Source of the DNA: a bacterium UBP1_UBA4783
GTDB taxonomy: Bacteria > Krumholzibacteriota > Krumholzibacteriia > Krumholzibacteriales > Krumholzibacteriaceae
DNA: 20,061 bases
Direction: 5' to 3'
Assembly: GCA_002403075.1 (NCBI GenBank)
Contig: DHHB01000062.1
Span: 1 to 20,061, forward strand
In this document: positions 8,597 to 17,800 of the stretch, in pieces
How the letters are laid out: each line of letters begins with the position of its first letter
Numbering within the stretch: position 1 is the stretch's first letter
Made by a program: the position numbers and the translations under genes
The notes under the pieces: model-generated
Seen by the model: the letters and a program-made list of their open reading frames with translations, nothing else
Told to the model about the DNA's origin: nothing
Database searches by the model: none

Positions 8597-8710
8597 ACAA
8601 CACAATAATGTGGCATGGGGCTTGCCTTATCCGAAGAGGGTAGGTGTGCCCCTGCGGGGCATTGCTGTCTCCGGACTGCGGGCCGCCTCGGAAAGAAGGA
8701 TGCGCGGAGC

Positions 8711-9199
8711 ATGTTCCGCCCGAAAGCATATGCCGCCGCCGTAGCGCTCGCGATCCTCGCGGCGCTGTCGGGATCGCCCGCCGCTCAGGATAAGTCCCGC
8801 GCGATCAGCGTGCCCGAAGTCGAAACGGCCGGCGAGCCGATCCTCGTGTTCAAGAGCTTCGAGAAGGCGTGGCGGGACGGCGACGCGCAGGCGCTCTCCG
8901 CCCTCGCGAGCGATTCGCCGATCCTCATCGAGATCCGCGGCATCGAGCGGCGCGGCGGCTACTTCACGAAATCCCAGTTTCTCTACATAATGAAGGATCT
9001 GTTCGGCGGCTCGAGCCAGCTCAGCTTCCAGTTCGTGAAGTACCACAACATCGAGAAGCAGGACCGGCGCATCTACGGGATCGCCCAGAGGAGCTACCGG
9101 GTCAAGCAGAACGGCGGGCTCTTCAAGGACAAGGTATACGTCACCCTCGTCAGAGAGGGATCGCGCTGGGCGGTGGCGGAGATCAAGTCGACGTGGTGA
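8711..9199 (+). CDS. Exported DUF4783 (NTF2-like) protein
   Basis: 162 residues from the ATG at 8711. The frame is open further upstream to 8615, but that part is not signal-peptide-like, and MFRPKAYAAAVALAILAALSG is a clear signal peptide ending at SPAAQ. The mature protein begins with a helix (VFKSFEKAWRDGDAQAL), continues with GGYFTKSQFLYIMKDLF and ends with beta strands (IYGIAQRSYRV, KVYVTLVREG, WAVAEIKSTW). This order of helices and a curved sheet fits the NTF2-like cone fold and the DUF4783 family known mainly from Bacteroidetes and related phyla. Its role is unknown, perhaps ligand or partner binding in the periplasm. It lies 31 bases before the histidine kinase and is probably in the same operon. 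Confidence 0.75.
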   Translation: MFRPKAYAAAVALAILAALSGSPAAQDKSRAISVPEVETAGEPILVFKSFEKAWRDGDAQALSALASDSPILIEIRGIERRGGYFTKSQFLYIMKDLFGGSSQLSFQFVKYHNIEKQDRRIYGIAQRSYRVKQNGGLFKDKVYVTLVREGSRWAVAEIKSTW

Positions 9200-9230
9200 C
9201 GGCGTCCGGAAGCCGCGGAGCCTCGAAGCC

Positions 9231-12200
9231 GTGCAGTACAGCAGGGAACAAAAGATCTTTCTCGCGACGCTCTGGGTCTTCCTCGTGTGCTCCCTCGTCT
9301 TTTTCACCGTCCGGCTGTCGTCGGGCGAGCTCTTCCTGCCGCTGACGGTTTGGTACCTCTTCCTCTTTCTCGACGCGGGGTTCGTCGTTTTTCTCTTCGT
9401 GCCGCACGCGGGCCGCGCCGTTCCCGGCGTCCCCGGCCGCTACGAGGAGACGCTCCGCGGCCATCGCTGGTATCCGGCGACGCTTCCCGAGATAGTCGAC
9501 GGACGCGCGGACGCGCCGCCGCCGGCGGGAGGGGTGCTCCCGCCGCCGCGGGCGATTCCGCTCGTGCCGCTCGTGCCTCTCCTTCTCCTGCTCGCGTGCG
9601 TCGTTCTCGCGTATCCGGCCGTGCCGGACGAATCCGTCTGGCGCGGGCGCGAAACCGCGAGGCTCGAGGGGATCTACGCGCGCTCGCGAGCGGAGATCTC
9701 GGCGATCGAGGCCCGCGCGCTCGCAACGGCCGAAGGGATCGCGGCGCGGCTCGATTGGCCGAGCGCGGCGGGCGATTCGACGGTGCTTCGGGCGGCGGCG
9801 ATTGCGACGATCGATTCAATCGCGAGCGCGGCCCGTCTTTCGGACGGGCCCCTTCCCGGGGGAGGCATTCAGGCGCTCCTTGCGGACGGGACGCTGATCG
9901 CGTGGGGCGGATCGCCCCGCTATCTCGAAGCGGTGCGTCCCGAGGTGCCCGACTCGCTGCGCGTTTTCGCGTCGCGCACGCCGCTCTACACGCTTCTCGT
10001 GGCCGAGGCGCGCTCGCCCGGCGGCGAGGGGCGCGTCGTCGTCGACGTCCCGCTCGAGGTCAACTACCGCATCAACAACCGGTTCCTCCGGAGCACGAGT
10101 CTCGGGGAGCTCCTGTCTCGCCGTCTCGGCGAGAACGTCGAGTTCAATTTCGCGATCGGAGAGCACGGCGGGTTCGTTCCGTGGCGGGACCGCGCGCTCG
10201 CGATCGACGAGACGCGGGTCTTCTCGAGCCCGAACGCCGGCGTCCAGATCGCGGGCGTCATCCGCTCGTCGACCGGGCTGCCGCTCGCGCGGCTGCGGGT
10301 TCAGGGTAACCCCTTCGCGGCGTCCATGCGGGAGCGCGAAACACGGCGGGGTCTCTGGGCGCGTCTCGCGCTCTCGCTCGCCGTCGTCGTCATCGCGGTT
10401 TGGATGTACTCGGTGTACTGCAAGCGCGCGGCGCGGGCGGAAAAACGGGGCGCGGTGTTCGCGCGCCGGCTCGCCGTGCTCGTGGTCTTCGTCGTTCTCA
10501 TCCGCTACGCGCTGCTGCGGCTCGGCGTTCCGGGGACGTTCATCAAGACCGCCGTTTTCGATCCGTCGTTCTTCGCGAACGCCCTCCCCGGCGGATTTCT
10601 CAAGAACGCGGGGGAGTTTCTCGTCACGTCCGCGTTCGCCCTCCTTCTCGTCTTCGGCGCGATCAAGAGCTTCCGGACGTACTACCCCGGACGGCTCGAG
10701 CGGCCGCTCGGCGGCGCGGTCGCGTTCAGCCCGGCGCGCGCCGCGATAAAGGCAGCGCTCGTCTTCGCCGCTCTCGCCCTCTCGCTGTGGCTCTCGAGCG
10801 AGACGATCGTGCGCGGCGTCGTCAACGCCACCCCGCGGCTCCTGGGGCTCGACGTTCGGCTCGCCGACGCGACGGTCATAGCGCTCCACCTCTCGTTTCT
10901 CTTCGCGATCTCGGCCTTTTTCATCGCGGCGCTCTTTCTCGTGCGTCTCACGCTCGTCTGGGGAGGCGGGGGCCTCGGCGAGGGGCTCGCGGCGTCGGCC
11001 GCGGCGGTCGCCGGCGTCGGGGCGCTCGCGGTGTCGGGCGCGCTCGGGCCCGGCGGGTGGCCGCTCGTCCTCGCCGCCGGAGGGCTCGTCGCGCTCTCGC
11101 TGCGCATCTTTCCGCTGCTCCGCAAGGAAGAGGCGGTCTCGGTCGCCTTCGCGTCCTTCTTCCTCGTGCTCATCGCGACGACGGTCGTCTATGCGGTCGC
11201 GAACGACTCCTACGACGCCCTTCGGCGCAGCCGCCTGATCGGAAAAGCGGAGAATTTCAACCGCCCCGAGGACAACATCGTTCAGGTTCAGCTGCCCGAC
11301 ATCTGCGAGGAGATCTCGAGCTCGCCGTCAACGGCGCCGCGCATATTCGCGCGCGAGGAATCGGCCGCATTCGAGATCTGGGCCGAGAGCTTCCTCAGCC
11401 GTCTCGGGCTCTCGTGCGCCTGCGAGGTGTTCGACGCGGCGGGGGAGCGCATCTCCCGGTTCGCCGTCGGCATGACGGTCGATCCACCGCGGCTCGTGCC
11501 CGACCGCGACCGGCTGCGTCAGGGGGTATTCACCGAGGATCTGCGCATGGAGACGAAGGAGGGCGCCGTCTACTACTACACCGGGTACGCGCCGGTGTCG
11601 AACGCGCGCGACAACCTCGTCGGGTGGATCGAGATTACGATCCCCTATTTCTTCGAGGACCCCGAGCTCCTCGCGCGAACGGGTCCCGCGACTCCCGAGA
11701 TACTTCAGAACATCGAGCGAGGCAGCCCCGCGCCGCGCAAGGACGAACCGGAGAACCTCCTCGTCGCCCGCGTATCGGGCGGCCGCGTGGCCGCATCGTC
11801 GCGGCCGGAGATCCGCGCCGGGATGCCGGTCGCCTCGGACGCGGAGGAATGGTTCGTCGTCCGCGCGGGACGCGACTCGTACAACTGCGTCGTGAAGATT
11901 CGAGAGGGGGGGGAGGGCTACCTCGTCGGCTACCGAGAGCCCGGCGCGATCGAGCGCATCCTCCAATGGGCCTCCATCGTGTCGATCGACGTCATTCTGA
12001 CCCTCGTCTCCCTGCTCGCGCTCTTCGTTCTTCGGCGCTTCCCCGTGCTCAAGGGGATCATGCCCGACGTTTCACCCGCGGGGGGGCTCGGTTTCCGGCA
12101 GAAGGTGCTCCTCTCCTTTCTCGTCGTGTCGATGCTGCCGGTCCTGATCCTCGGCGCGTTTTCGAGCGGGATCATTCAGCGGCGCTACCGCGCCGAAACG

Positions 12201-14045
12201 GAGAACGAGGCGCTCTCCCGCGCTCGCGCCGCCGTGTCCCTCATCAACCATTCGATACGGTCCGAGGGAGCGTCCTTTTCCGTAAACGAGTTCACCGGCG
12301 GGCCGATCGCCGGCGACGGCTCCGAGGCGCTGGCGCCCGAGGAGCTCGAGCTCATCATGGCGAGCTCCAACGTCGGCCAGGTCGTCGTCTCCTACGACGC
12401 GCCGCACATCTACGCCGGCGTCTACGTGCCGGCGGGGAATCCCGACGCCCCGGTCGGCCACCTCTACTACCGCCGCAGGCTCGACGACGAGTTCCTGAGA
12501 AGCGTCGCCGCGGCTCTCGGCACGGACGTCAACATCTACTACGGACCCTTCATCCGCGCGTCGAGCGAGCGGGAGCTCTTCGTCGGCGGGTTCCTCGACA
12601 AGATCGTGCCGCCGACGGTGTTCGTCGACGTCGCCCTCGGCCGGGGAGCGACGGCGATTCGGAAGCAGGCGCTCGGCGATTACTCGTACTACGTGGCGAG
12701 CGCTCCGTTTCCCGCCCTCGGAGGGATGGGAAACGCCGTGCTCTCCGCGCCGATGCTCTACCGGCCGGTCCTCGTTCAAGGGGAGATGACGACGCTCGTT
12801 CTCGGGCTCCTCGCGCTGCTCTTCGCCGCCGCGACGACGCTCGGGATGTTTCTCGCGGGCAAGATATTCGACCCGATCGCGGCGCTTCAGGGCGGCACGC
12901 GCAGGATCATCGAGGGGGATCTCGAGTTCAGGCTCGAGTCGACGGCGCCGGACGAGATCGGAGAGCTCGTCGCCTCGTTCAACACGATGACCGCGGCGCT
13001 CGGCGAGGCGCGCCGAAGCCTCCTCGAGCGCCAGCGCTACCTCGCGGCCGTGCTCGACAACGTCGCGACCGGGGTGATGGCGATCGACCACGAGGGCAGG
13101 ATCACGACGCTCAACCCGCCGGGCGAGCGGATCCTGCGGCTCGCGGGCGCCTCGGTCGCCGGAAAGAAACCGGACGACGTGCTCGGCGAGGGGCTCGAGA
13201 GCCTGCGGCGCTTCGTCGAGTCGGGTGGCGGGGAATCCGGCGAGGCCGAGCTCTCGCTCTTCTCGGGCGAGTCGGCCCGCACCGTGAAGGCGGTCGTCGC
13301 GAGCCTCGTCGAGGGAGGCGAGCGCCTCGGGACGGTCGTCGTCTTCGACGATCTTACCGAGCTCATCAAGACGAAGAAACTCTCCGCGTGGCTCGAGATG
13401 GCGCGCCAGATCGCGCACGAGGTGAAGAATCCGCTCACCCCGATCAAGCTCTCCGCCCAGCTCATGCGGCGGGCGTTCGATTCGGGGAGCGAGGAGTTCC
13501 CGGAGATATTCCGGAGCGGCGTGGATACGGTGATTCAGCAGACGGAGATACTGCGGCGCATCGCCTCCGAGTTCTCGAGCTTCGGCAAGGCGTCGCGTCT
13601 CGTCCGCGAGGCCGTGCCGCTTCGGGAGTTTCTCGAGGAGGTCGTTTCGTATTACCGCGGCGTGGAGGGGATCGCGATCACGCTCGACGCCGGGCGGGAT
13701 CTGCGGGTCGTCGCCGACCGCGAGGCGTTCCGGAAGATCGTCGTGAACCTCGTCGAGAACTCGATCGAAGCGATGGACGGAAAGGGAACGATCGCGATCG
13801 CGGCTGAGCGCGACGGCGGCTCGGCGCGCGTCGTCGTCGTCGATTCGGGAGCGGGGCTCTCGCCGGAGATGCAGGCGAGACTCTTCGAGCCCTACTTCTC
13901 GACGAAGACGAACGGCGTCGGCCTCGGGCTCGCCATCTCGCAGAGTCTCGCGCGCGCCATGGACGGGGAGGTGCGGCTGCGGAACCGCGACGGCGCCTCG
14001 GGCGTCGAGGCGGTCGTGACGCTGCCGCTCGCGGCGGAAGCATGA
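9231..14045 (+). CDS. Giant NtrY-like membrane sensor histidine kinase
   Basis: 1604 residues from GTG 9231 (weak GGAG about ten bases upstream). I count about 14 membrane segments: near 9-27, 35-57, 109-130, 378-397, 410-430, 460-480, 503-525, 545-570, 585-600, 605-623, 637-660, 916-935, 957-980 and 1187-1210. They frame three large periplasmic loops (about 131-377, 661-915 and 981-1186). Positively charged residues follow the inward ends, so the topology is consistent. The cytoplasmic part is HAMP (about 1210-1260), PAS (about 1275-1370), a HisKA domain with phospho-acceptor His1396 in ARQIAHEVKNPLTP, and an HATPase with the N box NLVENSIEAMDG (Asn1510), VDSGAGL, FEPYFSTK and GVGLGLAIS. The HEVKNPLTPIKLSAQ box is of the NtrY type. 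No response regulator is adjacent. The stop overlaps the next start (ATGA), tying it to DUF4159. The signal sensed is unknown. Confidence 0.93.
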   Translation: MQYSREQKIFLATLWVFLVCSLVFFTVRLSSGELFLPLTVWYLFLFLDAGFVVFLFVPHAGRAVPGVPGRYEETLRGHRWYPATLPEIVDGRADAPPPAGGVLPPPRAIPLVPLVPLLLLLACVVLAYPAVPDESVWRGRETARLEGIYARSRAEISAIEARALATAEGIAARLDWPSAAGDSTVLRAAAIATIDSIASAARLSDGPLPGGGIQALLADGTLIAWGGSPRYLEAVRPEVPDSLRVFASRTPLYTLLVAEARSPGGEGRVVVDVPLEVNYRINNRFLRSTSLGELLSRRLGENVEFNFAIGEHGGFVPWRDRALAIDETRVFSSPNAGVQIAGVIRSSTGLPLARLRVQGNPFAASMRERETRRGLWARLALSLAVVVIAVWMYSVYCKRAARAEKRGAVFARRLAVLVVFVVLIRYALLRLGVPGTFIKTAVFDPSFFANALPGGFLKNAGEFLVTSAFALLLVFGAIKSFRTYYPGRLERPLGGAVAFSPARAAIKAALVFAALALSLWLSSETIVRGVVNATPRLLGLDVRLADATVIALHLSFLFAISAFFIAALFLVRLTLVWGGGGLGEGLAASAAAVAGVGALAVSGALGPGGWPLVLAAGGLVALSLRIFPLLRKEEAVSVAFASFFLVLIATTVVYAVANDSYDALRRSRLIGKAENFNRPEDNIVQVQLPDICEEISSSPSTAPRIFAREESAAFEIWAESFLSRLGLSCACEVFDAAGERISRFAVGMTVDPPRLVPDRDRLRQGVFTEDLRMETKEGAVYYYTGYAPVSNARDNLVGWIEITIPYFFEDPELLARTGPATPEILQNIERGSPAPRKDEPENLLVARVSGGRVAASSRPEIRAGMPVASDAEEWFVVRAGRDSYNCVVKIREGGEGYLVGYREPGAIERILQWASIVSIDVILTLVSLLALFVLRRFPVLKGIMPDVSPAGGLGFRQKVLLSFLVVSMLPVLILGAFSSGIIQRRYRAETENEALSRARAAVSLINHSIRSEGASFSVNEFTGGPIAGDGSEALAPEELELIMASSNVGQVVVSYDAPHIYAGVYVPAGNPDAPVGHLYYRRRLDDEFLRSVAAALGTDVNIYYGPFIRASSERELFVGGFLDKIVPPTVFVDVALGRGATAIRKQALGDYSYYVASAPFPALGGMGNAVLSAPMLYRPVLVQGEMTTLVLGLLALLFAAATTLGMFLAGKIFDPIAALQGGTRRIIEGDLEFRLESTAPDEIGELVASFNTMTAALGEARRSLLERQRYLAAVLDNVATGVMAIDHEGRITTLNPPGERILRLAGASVAGKKPDDVLGEGLESLRRFVESGGGESGEAELSLFSGESARTVKAVVASLVEGGERLGTVVVFDDLTELIKTKKLSAWLEMARQIAHEVKNPLTPIKLSAQLMRRAFDSGSEEFPEIFRSGVDTVIQQTEILRRIASEFSSFGKASRLVREAVPLREFLEEVVSYYRGVEGIAITLDAGRDLRVVADREAFRKIVVNLVENSIEAMDGKGTIAIAAERDGGSARVVVVDSGAGLSPEMQARLFEPYFSTKTNGVGLGLAISQSLARAMDGEVRLRNRDGASGVEAVVTLPLAAEA

Positions 14046-14884
14046 CGCGGTTCGGACGCATATGCGCGGCGCTCCCGCCGCGGCCGGCCGAGGCCGCGGC
14101 GAGAGCCGCCGTCCTCTCGGTGTGCGTCGCGGCCGCTGCCCTCGCGGCCGCGTTCGGCGCCGCCGCGGCGCAGGACGTGCTGCCGCCGGGCGGCTACCGG
14201 CCGGTCGACACCGCTGCGCGGGAGCGGGAGCGGCTCATCGACGAATCGCGTGTTCACGTCGCGAGGCTCCGCTACGGCGGCGGGGGCGACTGGTACACGG
14301 ACGCCTCGTCGATCCCGAATCTGCTCCGCGAATTCGCCGCGCGGACGGGCATACCGACGGCCCGGGCCGAGTTCGTCGTCGATGCGGCCGACCCTCGGCT
14401 CTTCGCGCACCCGTTCCTCTACCTGACCGGACACGGCAACGTGAAGCTCGACGCCGAGGAGCGCGACAGGTTGCGGGAGCACCTTCTCGGCGGCGGATTC
14501 CTCTGGGCCGACGACTGCTACGGGATGGACGAGTCGTTCCGGCGGACGGCGCGGGAGATCTTTCCCGAGCGCGAGCTCGTTCTCGTGCCGCTCGATCATC
14601 CGATCTACCGGAGCTTCTACGAGCTGCCGGGCGTGCCGAAGATTCACGAGCACGACGGCAAACCGCCGCAGGGCTGGGGCGTCATGGACGGCGGGCGGCT
14701 CATGGTATTCTACACGTACGAAAGCGACATCGGGGACGGCCTCGAGGACCCCGACGTCCACGACGATCCCCCCGAAAAACGGGAAGAGGCGATCCGGATG
14801 GCCGTGAATATCCTCTACTACGCGGTGACGAACCGGGAGGGAGCCGGGAAGGGCGATGGAGCAGGAGCGCGATCGGGCGAGTGA
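14042..14884 (+). CDS. DUF4159 domain protein
   Basis: 280 residues, with the start overlapping the kinase stop as ATGA. A hydrophobic stretch at 22-43, ending AAAAQ, is a signal peptide or membrane anchor. The DUF4159 domain covers about 70-265: VHVARLRYGGGGDWY at 71-85, NLLREFAARTGI at 93-104, DPRLFAHPFLYLTGHG at 117-132, GGGFLWADDCYG at 150-161, and LDHPIYRSFYELPG at 184-197. The domain has a glutamine-amidotransferase-like fold by family knowledge. I see no sure catalytic triad, so it may be a binding domain. In other bacteria it often lies in clusters with MoxR ATPase, DUF58 and vWA proteins. Here it sits between a histidine kinase and DUF4175. The C-terminus overlaps the next gene by 29 bases. 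Confidence 0.9.
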   Translation: MTRFGRICAALPPRPAEAAARAAVLSVCVAAAALAAAFGAAAAQDVLPPGGYRPVDTAARERERLIDESRVHVARLRYGGGGDWYTDASSIPNLLREFAARTGIPTARAEFVVDAADPRLFAHPFLYLTGHGNVKLDAEERDRLREHLLGGGFLWADDCYGMDESFRRTAREIFPERELVLVPLDHPIYRSFYELPGVPKIHEHDGKPPQGWGVMDGGRLMVFYTYESDIGDGLEDPDVHDDPPEKREEAIRMAVNILYYAVTNREGAGKGDGAGARSGE

Positions 14885-17800
14885 AGCCTCCGTGCGCGGC
14901 GGTGGGTTTCGGCGGGAGCTCGCGGCGCTGCTCGCCGCGGGGCGCCGGGCGACGGCGCGCGGCGTCGCCGCCGTCGTGCTCGCGGCCGCTCTCGGCGCGT
15001 TCGCGACGCTCGTCGCCTCGTCCGCGGCGTTCGGATCGTGGCGCTTCTTTCCGCTCCTCGCGTTCATCCTCTTCTGGGCCTCGACGGCGGGCGCCGCGGC
15101 GTACGCGGCGGCGCGGCGGCTCTTTCCCGTCGGCGGCGAGGCGCCCTTCGCCGGGGAGCTCGACCGCCGTCTCGGCGGCGGCAACCTGATCGAGGCGGCG
15201 CTCGAGTTCTCGCGCGGAGGGGAGCGCGTCGCGGGATATTCTCCAACCCTCGTCGATCTGACCGTGCGCCGTGCCGCGAAGAGGCTCGACGCCGTCGATC
15301 CGCGCGGGATCTTCGCCGCCGCGGGGCGGCCGTCGTGGTCGGCGGCAGGCGTGATCCTCGGCGCCGTCGCGGCGATCGAGGCCGCGCTCCTCGGCGTGGA
15401 CGCGGGCCGCGTTGTCGCCGCGATCGGCGATCCGGGCATGTCGTTCCGGTATCCGTACCGGCCGAGCCTCGTCGCGTCGACGGGAGATCTCATGGTGCTT
15501 CCCGGCGACAGCGTCGCAGTCGAGGCGCTGAGCTTCGGAGAGTCCGCGGGAGCGGCGACGCTTCAGGCGAGCACGGTCCCCGGCGTCAGACGCCGCATCC
15601 CCGTGCGCGGCGAGCCCGCGGGGCCCGAGCTGCCGGGAGTCTCCGCGTATCGCCACACGTTCCGGGACGTCCGCGAGGAGATCGTGTACTCGTTCTCCGC
15701 GGGCGGCTCGCGGACCCGCGAGCACCGCATCGGCGTCATCCACCGGCCGGTCATAAACCGCGTGCGGGCGGTGCTCGTCTATCCCCGGTACACGCTCGCG
15801 CGGCCGGACACCCTCGATCCGCTCGCCGGGAGGATCGCCGCGATCGCCGGCACGCGCGTCGAGATCTCGGGCGAGACGAGCAAGCCGGTCCGCAGCGCGC
15901 GGCTGCGGTTCTCGCGGGGGGCGCGCACGACGCTCGCCCCGCGCGCGAGCGGCTTCGCCGGCGCCTTCACCGTCGCCGCGGACGACACCTTCGTCGTCGA
16001 CGTCGTCGACGATGCGGGACTCGCGAACGACCACGCCGTGGCGTATCCGGTGGCGGCGATCGAGGATCGCGCGCCGGACGTCGAAATATTCGCCCCCGAG
16101 GACGGGGCGCCGCTTCCGCGGAACCTCGAGACGGAGATTTTCTGGCGCGCGACGGACGATTTCGGGGTCGCGCGAGCGTCGCTGCGCTTCATGCGCGAGG
16201 GAAAGGACGAGGCGTTCCGCGAGATCGTCCTCGCGCCGCGGAGCGAGGCGCCGGCAGCCGAGATCGAGAGACGGAGCGTCTGGTCGCTCGAGGAGGTGGA
16301 CGTGTTTCCGGGAGACCGGATCCTCTACCACATCGAGGTCGCCGACAACAACACCGCGACGGGGCCGGGCACGGCGCGCACGCCCGAACGCCGCCTCGTC
16401 GTCCCGTCCATGAGCGAGATATACGCGCGCATCCGCGAGGATGACGCCGAGCGCACAAACGATCTCGAGGTCGCGCTCGAGGACGGGCGCGAGATCCGCG
16501 ACCGGCTCCGCAAGCTCTCCGAGGATCTCAAGGCCGAGGGGGATCTCGACTGGAGCAGGCGCCGCGAGAGCGGCGCCATTCTCGAGAAACAGCAGGAGCT
16601 TCGCGAGAAGATGAGCCGGATCGCCGACGAGTTCGGCGCGCGGCTCGACGCCGCCGAGAAGAACATGACCGCCTCGCGCGAGGTGGCCGACAAGATGCGC
16701 GAGATCGAGCGGCTCATGAAGCGGATCGAGAGCGAGGATCTCCGCCGCTCGATCGAGGGGCTGCAGAAGCTCATGCGCGAGATGCCGGCGAACGAGCTCG
16801 CGGCGGCCATGCGGGATCTCGAGCTCGACGCGAAAGCGCTCCTCGAGAACATGGACCGGACGATCGAGCTCCTCAAGCAGGTGCTCCGCGAGGAGCGGAT
16901 GGACGAGCTCGTGCGCCGCATGGACGAGATGCTGAAGGAGCAGACGGCGCTGCGGGATTCGACCGCGCGGGGCGACACGGACGATCTCGCGAAGAAGCAG
17001 GATCGCCTCGGGGACGAGTCGGAGCGGTACGAGCGGGAGCTCGACCGCTTCCGCGCCGAGGAGACGGACAGCTCGCTCGCGGCCGAGCTCGAGAAGGCGC
17101 TCGAGGAGATGGAGAAGGCCGGGCTCGCCGAGGAGATGAAGCGCGCGGCCGCCGAGCTCTCGCGCGGCGAGCGCGAGAACGCGCAGTGCTCGCAGCAAAA
17201 CGCCATCGACGACATGGTGAGCCTTTTCACGCGGCTCACCGAGTGCCGGATGTCGATGGGACTCGCGATCGAACGGGAGGCGGCCCGCGCGATCGCGAGC
17301 TCGACGCGCGAGATCGTCGAGGCCTCGAAGCTGCAGGAGGGCGTGGCGGCGCGGCTCGGCGGGTCGGGGCGGGCCGGGAGCGCGGAGCTCATCCCCGACG
17401 AGCTCGTGGTGAAGACGGCGGTCGAGAGTATCGCGCGGAGCCTTCACGAGCTCGGACGCACAACGATGGCGGTTCCGCCCACGGCATTATTCCATCTCGG
17501 CGGCGCGATGAGGGATATCGACGAGACGCTCCGCCGCATGGAGGAGGAGCGCGGGCGCGAGGCGGCGGCCGCGGCGTCGAGCGCCTATCGCGAAATGAAC
17601 CTCGCCGCGATCGAGCTGCTGCGCGCGGGAAGCTCGACCGGAGGCGGCGGGGGAGGCGCGCGGCAGCGGATGCAGCAGATGCTCCAGCAGCAGATGACGC
17701 TCCGGCAGGAGCTCCAGCGCCTGCTCGAGCGCGGGGGGGCGGGGGAGTGGTCGATGGAGGAGCGCGCGGGCATGGCGCGGCTCGCCGCGGAGCAGCGGCG

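Noticed and set aside
8615..8710. N-terminal extension of the DUF4783 gene from the ATG at 8615
   Set aside because: The extra 32 residues are Cys/Gly/Arg-rich and not family-like. They would hide the signal peptide starting at 8711, and the predicted promoter would leave almost no leader.
8601..8710. Possible riboswitch in the leader of the DUF4783 gene
   Set aside because: A short GC hairpin is present, but no conserved core of a riboswitch class I know (for example c-di-GMP-I) could be recognised.
10400..13807. 1135-codon plus-strand frame inside the kinase gene
   Set aside because: Arg/Gly-rich translation without domains. The kinase frame has complete HAMP, PAS, HisKA and HATPase motifs.
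14700..17447. 915-codon minus-strand frame over DUF4159/DUF4175, and a similar 592-codon frame at 18218-19996
   Set aside because: These are antisense shadows of helical, Glu/Arg/Leu-rich coding sequence. No start signals or family motifs are present.
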